Shown here: positions 6,660 through 13,468 of the stretch, in pieces | Numbering within the stretch: the stretch's first letter is position 1 | Layout of the letters: each line of letters starts with the position of its first letter | From: Bacillota bacterium | GTDB lineage: Bacteria; Bacillota; Clostridia; Peptostreptococcales; Natronincolaceae | Length of the DNA stretch: 20,953 nt | Assembly: GCA_023387935.1 (NCBI GenBank) | Contig: JAEWHG010000018.1 | Span: 1-20,953 of the forward strand | Direction: 5' to 3' | Translations under genes and position numbers: made by a program | Notes under the pieces: generated by a model | The model's database searches: none | The model's input: only the letters and a program-made list of their open reading frames with translations | Told to the model about the DNA's origin: nothing

Positions 6660-6748
6660 TCAAACGCAATGAGCATCAAATTTGCACGACTGAAAGGAGT
6701 AGCAAATTTGCAATGCGAGACTGCGTAATATATTCAAATAAAGCAGAA
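6660..6748 (+). repeat. Repeat unit E (second copy of a ~90-base direct repeat)
   Basis: The second copy of unit D, starting TCAAACGCAATGAGCA and ending AAAGCAGAA. Stem CAAATTTGC (6677-6685) / GCAAATTTG (6702-6710), one pair longer than in D. Apex ACGACT-GAA-AGGAGT with the same tandem G.A pairs, enclosed by CGCA / TGCG. It ends about 90 bases before the trpP start and is part of the predicted trpP 5' leader. Confidence 0.75.
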
Positions 6749-6840
6749 TTCTATATATAAAGGTGGTGAATAGTATGTTGTGAACAGAAGAAAGCGACTG
6801 GCAAAACAAAATAATAAAACAAATAAGAGGAGAGATCATT

Positions 6841-7362
6841 ATGAAATTAAAGAATAATATTTTTACAGCATTACTATTAGCCATAGGATTTATTTTGCAC
6901 CAAATTACACCAGGAATACTTGGTGGTATGAAGTTTGACTTCTTATTAGCTTTTGTTTTCATTTCATTATTGATAAATGTTTCTTTTAAAAATGCAATCC
7001 TAACAGGATTATTAGGCGGTTTTCTTTCTGCAATGACCACCACCTTCCCTGGAGGCCAAATACCTAATATGATTGATAAGCTAATCACTTGTATCGTATT
7101 ATTTGTAGTTATTAAACTTCTTAATCACTTTAATTTAAACGCTGTAATAGTTGGCATTATTAGCGTAGTAGGCACATTAGTTAGCGGAACCGTATTTTTA
7201 TTTTGTGCTCTATTAACAGTAGGGCTACCTGCACCTTTTTCCTTTTTATTTAAAACCGTAGTACTTCCTACAATATTAGTAAATACAGCAATTACAATAT
7301 TTATTTATCAAATTGTTAAGCACGCCATAAAAGTATCTGGAATTAGCATAGATCATATATAA
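6841..7362 (+). CDS. trpP: Tryptophan transporter TrpP
   Basis: A small integral membrane transporter for tryptophan uptake, 173 residues, close to the length of Bacillus TrpP. It has about five hydrophobic segments and the family-diagnostic stretches ILGGMKFDFLLAF, GGFLSAMTTTFPGGQIPNMIDK and GTLVSGTVFLFCALLTVGLP. ATG at 6841 follows AAGAGGAGAG with good spacing. It is the first gene after a Trp-specific T-box, which fits its role, although a 450-base hairpin-rich leader separates the T-box terminator from the start codon. A terminator follows at 7411-7448, so it is monocistronic. Confidence 0.93.
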   Translation: MKLKNNIFTALLLAIGFILHQITPGILGGMKFDFLLAFVFISLLINVSFKNAILTGLLGGFLSAMTTTFPGGQIPNMIDKLITCIVLFVVIKLLNHFNLNAVIVGIISVVGTLVSGTVFLFCALLTVGLPAPFSFLFKTVVLPTILVNTAITIFIYQIVKHAIKVSGISIDHI

Positions 7363-7410
7363 TTATTCTTCTTTTTGTATTCTTTTTATCTAGCAGCACC
7401 ATTTTACTAC

Positions 7411-7448
7411 TAAAAGTGACCGAAAATGAATTCTGGTCACTTTTAATT
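7411..7448 (+). terminator. Terminator after trpP
   Basis: Inverted repeat TAAAAGTGACC (7411-7421) / GGTCACTTTTA (7435-7445) with a 13-base AT-rich loop and T-rich 3' arm. It lies about 50 bases beyond the trpP stop. Confidence 0.75.
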
Positions 7449-7459
7449 TAGAATATCAT

Positions 7460-7476
7460 TTTCAATTGATAATAAC
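7460..7476 (+). promoter_or_regulatory. Direct repeat 1 upstream of the cation transporter promoter
   Basis: The 17-base TTTCAATTGATAATAAC occurs here and identically at 7559-7575. It contains the palindrome TCAATTGA and one Fur-like half site TGATAAT. The position upstream of the -35 suggests a regulator site. Confidence 0.5.
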
Positions 7477-7518
7477 TTTCCAAACAGGCTATAAAATAAA
7501 TATATTGAAAATACTTAG

Positions 7519-7547
7519 TTGACAAATACAAGCCTACTTAATATAAT
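7519..7547 (+). promoter_or_regulatory. Promoter of the cation diffusion facilitator gene
   Basis: Perfect consensus TTGACA (7519-7524), a 17-base spacer and TATAAT (7542-7547). Such a strong unregulated promoter would be surprising for a metal efflux gene, which supports the idea that the flanking direct repeats are repressor sites. Confidence 0.88.
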
Positions 7548-7558
7548 GTTAATACATA

Positions 7559-7575
7559 TTTCAATTGATAATAAC
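7559..7575 (+). promoter_or_regulatory. Direct repeat 2 between transcription start and ribosome-binding site
   Basis: An identical 17-base copy of 7460-7476, here about five bases after the expected transcription start and touching the GAGG Shine-Dalgarno. A protein bound here could block initiation or elongation. Confidence 0.5.
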
Positions 7576-7586
7576 GAGGTGCTATT

Positions 7587-8486
7587 ATGTTTAATGAAAG
7601 TCAATCTAAAACAAAAGATATTAATAGAGTACTATTTATAACCATAATTCTAAATATATTTTTGCTGATTATTAAAGTAATTGCAGGGATGGCATCTAAC
7701 AGTACGGCCCTAATAGCTGATGGTCTTCATTCCGGTTCCGATGTAATAACATCGGTAGGCGTTATTATTGGAATGGCAATGGCAACAAAACCAAGAGATG
7801 AACACCATCATTACGGTCATGAGAAAATAGAAACAATAACTACCTTTCTATTGTCTATCATACTAATTTATGTCGGTGGTAAAATTGGATACAGTGCTGC
7901 TATAGCCATATTACAAGGTGAAAAAGTTTATTTTAGTTATTTTGCCCTAGTCGCTGCACTTATTTCAATAGTTATTAAAGAGGCTCAATATCAGGTTGCA
8001 TTTAAGGTAGGTACACGAGAGCAAAGCTCTGCCCTAATTGCAGACGCATGGCATCATAGATCTGATGCTCTTTCATCAATAGCTTCTTTCATTGGGATAT
8101 TGGGCTCAAAATTTGGTATTTATATTTTAGACTCTCTTGCTGGTCTAGCGGTTTCCGTAATTGTAATAAAGGTTGGTATTGATATATTTAAGGATTGCTT
8201 CCAACAATTAATTGACGTTTCAATCCATCTAGATGAAGTAGATGAAGTAAAAGAAATGATAATGAGAGAAACTCAGGTTAAATATGTGGGAGACATAAGA
8301 ACCAGAAAGCACGGGCCAAAGGTTTTTGTTGATATTAGAATATGTGTTGATTGTAATATTGATGTGCGAGAAGGCCATGAAATCGCCGAAAAGGTTGAAA
8401 ATATAATCAAGAGAAAAATAGAAAATGTAAAGGATGTAATCGTACACGTTGATCCTTGCACAACTGAAATTAATTCACTTCAGTAA
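7587..8486 (+). CDS. Cation diffusion facilitator family metal transporter
   Basis: An inner-membrane antiporter that exports divalent metal in exchange for protons. It has 299 residues with six predicted membrane segments and a C-terminal cytoplasmic ferredoxin-like domain (about 210-299, ending VIVHVDP). The transport-site motifs are ADGLHSGSD (His48, Asp52) in the second segment and ADAWHHRSD (His156, Asp160) in the fifth. An HxxxD/HxxxD set is the zinc-type signature, while iron and manganese exporters more often have Asp in the first position. A His-rich loop DEHHHYGHEK follows segment 2. Zinc is therefore likely, but specificity is not certain. ATG at 7587 follows GAGGTG. The gene is monocistronic with its own consensus promoter and terminator. 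Confidence 0.92.
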   Translation: MFNESQSKTKDINRVLFITIILNIFLLIIKVIAGMASNSTALIADGLHSGSDVITSVGVIIGMAMATKPRDEHHHYGHEKIETITTFLLSIILIYVGGKIGYSAAIAILQGEKVYFSYFALVAALISIVIKEAQYQVAFKVGTREQSSALIADAWHHRSDALSSIASFIGILGSKFGIYILDSLAGLAVSVIVIKVGIDIFKDCFQQLIDVSIHLDEVDEVKEMIMRETQVKYVGDIRTRKHGPKVFVDIRICVDCNIDVREGHEIAEKVENIIKRKIENVKDVIVHVDPCTTEINSLQ

Positions 8487-8505
8487 GTTTCTTGGCATAT
8501 AAAAA

Positions 8506-8548
8506 CCTCCTATCGTAGTTTCTATTCTACGATAGGAGGCCTTTTTTT
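8506..8548 (+). terminator. Terminator after the cation transporter gene
   Basis: A 13-base perfect stem CCTCCTATCGTAG / CTACGATAGGAGG with an 8-base loop is followed by CC and seven T. Confidence 0.92.
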
Positions 8549-8669
8549 GTCATTATCCTTTTTCAGTGGTATAGTCCAAAGGATTCTGAATCCTTTTCGT
8601 ATTCAATTTGCTTTTCTTAAATCGCCTCTATAAAACCGTGAACTTTATCCCTTGTCTTTTTTCTATTTA

Positions 8670-10439
8670 CTATTTACCCTTTATAGCATCTGCCGCATTT
8701 TTTCCTGCAATCTTTCCAAATACTGTGATATCAGTTACTGCATTTCCACCAATTCGATTGCCTCCATGTACACCACCTGTAACTTCTCCAGCTGCATACA
8801 ATCCTTCAACAGTGCTTCCAGAATTGTTGATTACTTCAGCTTTATTGTTTATTTTTAGTCCACCCATAGTGTGGTGAATAGCAGGAGCTATTTCCACTCC
8901 ATAAAACGGTGCTTTCATAAGCTCTACAGGTAATGTTCTTCTGCCAAACTCTGTGTCTTCCTTCTTTTTAAAATACTCATTATAAGTGTTGACTGCTTCT
9001 TCAAGTCCCTTACCATCTATTTTAAGTTTTTCTCCCAATTCTTTTAAGGTCGTAGCTTCCTTCAATAAGCCAGCATCTTTATATTTTTTGATAGCGCTGG
9101 TTTTATCTACAACTTGCTGATCAAATACCAAAAATGCCGTTTTACCTTCTTGGGACAATATCGCTTTAGATACTGTATCTCTAGTTTCCAGTTCATTTAC
9201 AAACCTTTTACCTTCTCTGTTCACTAAAATGGCACCGTCTCCTCTTACTCCTTCAGTTATCAGCTCATTTATTTTAGGAACCACTGTAGGGTGAGTTTGA
9301 ATCTCCTTTACATCCACTAATGCTACATCTAATTTTTCTACGATAACAAGGGCATCACCAGTTGCTCCAGGTTGGTTGGTTGATCCAAAGCCTTCTAGTT
9401 CAGGTTTGTACTTTGTTACTAGTTCTGCATTAGCACCAAATCCACCAGTTGCAATTATTACCGCTTTAGCATTTATATTGTAAGTGTTTCCATCTTTATT
9501 CTCTACTTTTACGCCAGTTGCCTTATTATCTTCTGAAAGAATATCTACTGCCTTTGTATTTAATCTGACTTCAACACCAAGATCTTCTACTTGTTTAGTA
9601 AATACACCCATAAGATGTGTTCCTATAGGCATTCCTTCAGGAGCTTTATGAGTTCTATCTGCGCTTTGTCCACCTGTTGCTCCAATTTCAGACAATTTTG
9701 CGCCTAAACTTTCAAGCCAATATACGGTTTCTGCTGATTCTCCAGTTAAAACCTTTACCAATTCTGGATTATTTTTTTCGTGCCCACCCTTCATTGTATC
9801 TTCAAAAAATAACTCTGGGCTATCTTTTATACCCTTCTCTTCTTGATACTTTGTGTATGCAGCATTCATCCCAGCAGTTGCGTAGTTTGTGTTCCCACCC
9901 ATAAATGCATTTTTCTCTACAACTATTACTTTAGCACCTTCATTAGTAGCTTCTATAGCAGCAGACAGTCCTGCTCCACCTGCACCAACAATAACTATAT
10001 CAGTTGAAATGTCTTCAGCTTTTTCAGTCTCCTTCGTTACTTCTTTTGCCGTTAAAGTTGCTCCTGATTTTTTTACAGCATCTTTTACAGCATTAATTAT
10101 AGCATTACTAGTTAATGTAGCACCAGAAACAATCTCAATATCCGTAGAATTCTTATGGATAATCTGCTTGGTTAAGTCTTCAATAACTGGCTTTGTATAG
10201 TCAGATTCCTTGCTCTCTAAAACTTTAATATCCTTAATTTCAGAGTTCTCCAGAGTAACTTCTAGTTTAAATATGCCACCTTTTCCTTTGCCTTCACCCT
10301 CAAAGGTCCCTTTTACTAATTCTTGTTTTCCTTGATCCTGATCTTCTTCTTTGTCGTTATCATTTGCTTGGCATGCTCCTAGAGAAAATACTAATATTAC
10401 AGCTATTATTATAGATAGCAGTTTTTTATTTCTTCTCAT
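8670..10439 (-). CDS. Surface-anchored fumarate reductase flavoprotein with FMN-binding domain
   Basis: A 589-residue lipoprotein (lipobox LGAC, Cys23) predicted on the outer face of the membrane. It has an FMN-binding domain (about 40-125, PF04205) with SGAT at 105-108, the usual site of covalent FMN attachment by ApbE, and then an FAD-binding reductase domain (dinucleotide motif GAGGAG at 152-157). The catalytic set known from Shewanella flavocytochrome c3 is conserved in sequence and spacing: His383, Thr395, Glu396, Arg399, Arg420, the HH of IHHTMGG (522-523) and Arg562 in NRIGGNA. This favours fumarate rather than urocanate as acceptor. There is no haem domain. It is monocistronic, and ATG at 10439 follows GAGGGTGG. 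Electrons would have to come from a membrane or flavin-based donor not seen here. Confidence 0.88.
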   Translation of the reverse strand: MRRNKKLLSIIIAVILVFSLGACQANDNDKEEDQDQGKQELVKGTFEGEGKGKGGIFKLEVTLENSEIKDIKVLESKESDYTKPVIEDLTKQIIHKNSTDIEIVSGATLTSNAIINAVKDAVKKSGATLTAKEVTKETEKAEDISTDIVIVGAGGAGLSAAIEATNEGAKVIVVEKNAFMGGNTNYATAGMNAAYTKYQEEKGIKDSPELFFEDTMKGGHEKNNPELVKVLTGESAETVYWLESLGAKLSEIGATGGQSADRTHKAPEGMPIGTHLMGVFTKQVEDLGVEVRLNTKAVDILSEDNKATGVKVENKDGNTYNINAKAVIIATGGFGANAELVTKYKPELEGFGSTNQPGATGDALVIVEKLDVALVDVKEIQTHPTVVPKINELITEGVRGDGAILVNREGKRFVNELETRDTVSKAILSQEGKTAFLVFDQQVVDKTSAIKKYKDAGLLKEATTLKELGEKLKIDGKGLEEAVNTYNEYFKKKEDTEFGRRTLPVELMKAPFYGVEIAPAIHHTMGGLKINNKAEVINNSGSTVEGLYAAGEVTGGVHGGNRIGGNAVTDITVFGKIAGKNAADAIKGK

Positions 10440-10503
10440 TTTACCACCCTCACTTTAATTTAAATTTACAAATAATATATATCTCCTTTTAATATTCTCT
10501 ACA

Positions 10504-10519
10504 CGCATAATTTTATGCG
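10504..10519. promoter_or_regulatory. Inverted repeat upstream of the fumarate reductase gene
   Basis: CGCATAA / TTATGCG, perfect 7-base arms with a 2-base centre, 65 bases upstream of the flavoprotein start, in the divergent intergenic region shared with the DUF4349 gene. It is operator-like, but I cannot name the regulator. Confidence 0.4.
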
Positions 10520-10650
10520 CAAATTTATCAATCAGCTTAGCTTCATCTAATTTTCTTAACTATAATAACAGAAAATAAATGGTATAAGCTGGGAACAAAG
10601 CAATGAAAATATTCGTCTAAAAAGTATATGATAAAAAGGAGTTGGATTGT

Positions 10651-11547
10651 ATGAAAATTAAAAAACGTATAGTTATTCCTGCTTTAGGTATTTTAGCTAT
10701 ACTCTTTGCAGTGCTTTCTATTAATATAGGAACTTCTAGTATGAAACAGCTTAGCACAGAAAATAGTGTGTCGGATATGAATATAGGTGCATATCCAGAA
10801 ATGGCACCAGCGGAAGAAGAAATGAAAAATATAGATTTTGATGATAGCGTGGAACCAGAAAAGGTAATCACAAATATTTATCTTTCTCTAGAAACACTGG
10901 AGTTTACATCTACTACTGACAATTTAAATCAGATTATTGAAAAACATAATGGATATACGGAAAGCTCAGATATTCAACAAAATAATCGTATAAACAATAA
11001 GATTTTTAAGCATGGTCAATATACTATAAGAGTCCCTAGGGAAAATGTAGATATCTTTATTAAGGAAATTTCATCTGTGGGAAATGTGGTTTCTCAAAAT
11101 ACATCTAAGCAAGATATTACAAAACAATACTATGATACAGAAAGTAGATTAAATGTGTTAAAAATCAAAGAAGAAAGAATGCTTGCTCTCCTTGAAAAAG
11201 CAGATAAAATTGAGGATATTATTACTATTGAAAATCAATTAAGCGATATTATCTATCAAAAAGAAAGTCTAACTAAAAGCATTTTAGATATGGATGATAA
11301 AGTTTCATACAGTACAATATCAATAAGCATTTCAGAGGTTGAAAAGCTTACAAGTGAAGTTACTTCTGAAACAAGCTTTGCCTCTAAAATTGCTAACGCT
11401 ATTACTGATTCCTTATATTTCTTTAAGGTATCTCTGGAAAAATTCCTTATTACTTTCATATATGCTCTACCTTATTTATTAATTGTTGGTGTATTATCAA
11501 TTTTAGGCTATAGATTTATTAAAAAGAATAGAAATAAAGATTTGTAA
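10651..11547 (+). CDS. DUF4349 domain membrane protein
   Basis: A protein of unknown function, 298 residues from the ATG at 10651. An in-frame TTG at 10642 overlaps the AAGGAG ribosome-binding site and is unlikely. It has an N-terminal membrane anchor (about 7-25), an extracytoplasmic domain with repeated structure (YTIRVPRENVDIFIKEI, then VVSQNTSKQDITKQYYDTESRL), a coiled-coil stretch (about 160-215), a beta segment VSYSTISISISE typical of DUF4349, a C-terminal membrane helix (about 266-289) and a basic tail. The family is often described as putative lipoprotein or sensor-associated; no function can be claimed from sequence. It stands alone, divergent from the flavoprotein and followed by its own terminator. 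Confidence 0.85.
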   Translation: MKIKKRIVIPALGILAILFAVLSINIGTSSMKQLSTENSVSDMNIGAYPEMAPAEEEMKNIDFDDSVEPEKVITNIYLSLETLEFTSTTDNLNQIIEKHNGYTESSDIQQNNRINNKIFKHGQYTIRVPRENVDIFIKEISSVGNVVSQNTSKQDITKQYYDTESRLNVLKIKEERMLALLEKADKIEDIITIENQLSDIIYQKESLTKSILDMDDKVSYSTISISISEVEKLTSEVTSETSFASKIANAITDSLYFFKVSLEKFLITFIYALPYLLIVGVLSILGYRFIKKNRNKDL

Positions 11548-11611
11548 TAATCATTTGTTTATCGCTGTACTTATGTGTCCACTTTCTATTTAGACCATAC
11601 AAAGATACTTT

Positions 11612-11660
11612 AGCATAGAAAAGAGTCGGCTTTTGCCTTCTCTCCTATGCTTTATTTTTT
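11612..11660 (+). terminator. Terminator after the DUF4349 gene
   Basis: Imperfect hairpin AGCATAG...AGAG / CTCT.CTATGCT with a T-rich tail TTTATTTTTTT. Confidence 0.75.
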
Positions 11661-11768
11661 TATATACTTATTAATATACTTATACATATAAACAGATATG
11701 AATATATGGACTTTTCAACGCAAAAAGTGTACTATTAATATTATTATATCTTAAGGGAGTGACATTTC

Positions 11769-13238
11769 ATGGTTAATAAATTTTTTCGCAAAGCACCATG
11801 TGAAGAAGCAGAATGTATTGTCAAATATGTAGAAGACTCATTGAAAGGAAAAACTCCAAATAGTCCTGATGTTAAATACCCCTTACATACAAAGGTACTT
11901 AGCAATTTTGAAAAATTGCTGCAGAACGAAGCTAAAATGTCTAAATCTGCAAAAGAAATGCTTGATATCGTTAGCTCTATAAGTTCATTTGATGTAGGAA
12001 TGTCTCACATCTCTTATAAATTGATGGATTTTTCTGAGGAAATGTCTGCAGTAAGCCAATCCAATTCCGCTATAATAGAAGAAACAACTGCAGGTATGAA
12101 TGAGGTGAATCAATCCATAGATGTAACCTCTGAAACCCTATCTATGTTAGCAGAAGATTCTAAAGTGTTAGCAAAGAAAAACGACGAGAGCATCTACCTT
12201 CTTGAAGAAGTTCAGGTTTTAAAAGAAAGTGTTATGCAAGATACAGGGATAATGAGTGAAAAAATCCAGCTATTAGTGGATCTTTCTACAGAGGTTGGCA
12301 AAATAGTCGATAGCGTACAGGCCATTGCAGAACAAACAAATTTATTAGCCTTAAATTCTGCAATAGAAGCAGCTAGAGCCGGTGAGCACGGTCGAGGATT
12401 CGCAGTTGTAGCTAATGAAACTAGAAAATTAGCTGACGATACAAAGAAAAATCTTGAAGGCATGAGGCAGTTCGTAGATAGAATACATATTGCTGCAAAT
12501 GATGGCATGGAAAGTTTAGATCATACATTAAAATCCACAGAACAAATAAGTGATAAAATAGAACTTGTATCTTCTACCGTTGGTGAGAATGTGGAAATGC
12601 TTAAAAATGTAATAACAGAAGTTAATACGATTCATGAATACATGGAAAGTATACGAGTCTCAGCCGACGAGATCAATTGCGGTATGGAAACCTCTAGCAA
12701 GGATGCCGAAAGACTAGCTTATATGACAGAAAGTATTGTTAAAGATGCAATGGAAAGTGTTGAGTTCTCAAAAAAAATATCTGAGGTCGACGATCAACTT
12801 TCTGTAATAGTAGGATCCATGTTTGATGGACTAAAAGGCGGAAGTAATGGCATTACCAACGAAGAATTAAAAGATGTTATTAGCAAAGCCATGAATTCTC
12901 ATAAAGAATGGGTAAAAATTCTTAATCAAATTACAACCGAGATGCGTTCTTATCCACTTCAAACCAACTCAAAAAAATGTGCATTCGGTCACTTTTATAA
13001 TGCTATTAATATAGATCATCCGGAAATCTTAGAGGAATGGAAGGAAATAGATGCAATACACCATGAATTTCATAGTGTAGGAGATTCAGTAATGGCTGCT
13101 GTTAAACAAAATAATCGGGCTAAAGCTCAGGATCATTACAAAAAAGCGCAAGAACTTTCTAACAAAATGCTAAATCTTCTAGATAAAGTCGACAGTAAAG
13201 TAGATCAACTTATTAAGGAAAACATACGTGTTTTTTAG
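11769..13238 (+). CDS. Soluble methyl-accepting chemotaxis protein with C-terminal CZB zinc-binding domain
   Basis: A 489-residue cytoplasmic chemoreceptor that would signal through CheA/CheW. No membrane segment is present. After about 60 residues of unassigned N-terminus (Cys11, Cys16) comes a long coiled-coil signalling domain with the conserved hairpin tip EQTNLLALNSAIEAARAG (about 188-205) and GRGFAVVANETRKLAD. The C-terminus (about 365-485) is a CZB domain with His378 in SHKEW, Cys404 in KKCAFGHFY, and His431/His435 in IHHEFH, the residues that bind zinc in this family. ATG at 11769 follows AAGGGAGTG. It is convergent with the second chemoreceptor gene. Confidence 0.9.
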   Translation: MVNKFFRKAPCEEAECIVKYVEDSLKGKTPNSPDVKYPLHTKVLSNFEKLLQNEAKMSKSAKEMLDIVSSISSFDVGMSHISYKLMDFSEEMSAVSQSNSAIIEETTAGMNEVNQSIDVTSETLSMLAEDSKVLAKKNDESIYLLEEVQVLKESVMQDTGIMSEKIQLLVDLSTEVGKIVDSVQAIAEQTNLLALNSAIEAARAGEHGRGFAVVANETRKLADDTKKNLEGMRQFVDRIHIAANDGMESLDHTLKSTEQISDKIELVSSTVGENVEMLKNVITEVNTIHEYMESIRVSADEINCGMETSSKDAERLAYMTESIVKDAMESVEFSKKISEVDDQLSVIVGSMFDGLKGGSNGITNEELKDVISKAMNSHKEWVKILNQITTEMRSYPLQTNSKKCAFGHFYNAINIDHPEILEEWKEIDAIHHEFHSVGDSVMAAVKQNNRAKAQDHYKKAQELSNKMLNLLDKVDSKVDQLIKENIRVF

Positions 13239-13270
13239 GTATACAGGAATAAATCATATGAAAAGTAGAA

Positions 13271-13393
13271 GCTGTCTCAAAACGAATATTTATAAATTCT
13301 AAATGAATAAAAACCATGTATATAAGGAAGAATTGAACTTCTTTTATACATGGTTTTTGTGTAAGCAGGCTATTTTATGCATTATGAGACAGC
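13271..13393. mobile_element. MITE-like element with terminal inverted repeats
   Basis: Perfect 9-base ends GCTGTCTCA (13271-13279) / TGAGACAGC (13385-13393) bound a 123-base non-coding segment; the flanks continue with partial similarity. Ends of the type GGGGCTGTCTCA are common in insertion sequences of Firmicutes. Inside is a long hairpin (13309-13358). No target duplication is evident, so it may be an old copy. Confidence 0.5.
13309..13358. terminator. Bidirectional terminator between the two convergent chemoreceptor genes
   Basis: Perfect 14-base arms AAAAACCATGTATA / TATACATGGTTTTT are extended inward by GAAG / CTTC, with T-runs on both strands. It probably ends both chemoreceptor transcripts. 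It sits inside the MITE-like element. Confidence 0.8.
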
Positions 13394-13468
13394 CCCCTTT
13401 ATTGTGAATACAACAAGGTTCCCGGAATCCATCTTGAATCTTGTTTGCATTGATGAGTAGGGCTCTTA

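Noticed and set aside
6529..6748. CRISPR array
   Set aside because: There are only two copies of about 90 bases, each with internal dyad symmetry, and one 40-base spacer; no short regular repeat-spacer pattern and no cas genes.
6660..7088. 142-codon open frame on the minus strand opposite trpP
   Set aside because: It is antisense to a clear membrane-protein gene and the hairpin repeats, with no ribosome-binding site or recognisable domain.
8565..8610. tRNA-like stretch: AGTGGTA D-loop-like sequence, then a 5-base stem with loop TTCTGAA (Gln-like anticodon CTG)
   Set aside because: The T-loop-like TTCAATT is about four bases too close, no T-stem forms and no acceptor stem closes. The AAAGGATTC/GAATCCTTT palindrome is the real structure and may be only a weak hairpin.
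13414..13443. Hairpin CAAGGTTC / GAATCTTG after the transmembrane chemoreceptor gene
   Set aside because: A short stem with one wobble and no U-run; the stronger terminator at 13309-13358 explains termination better.
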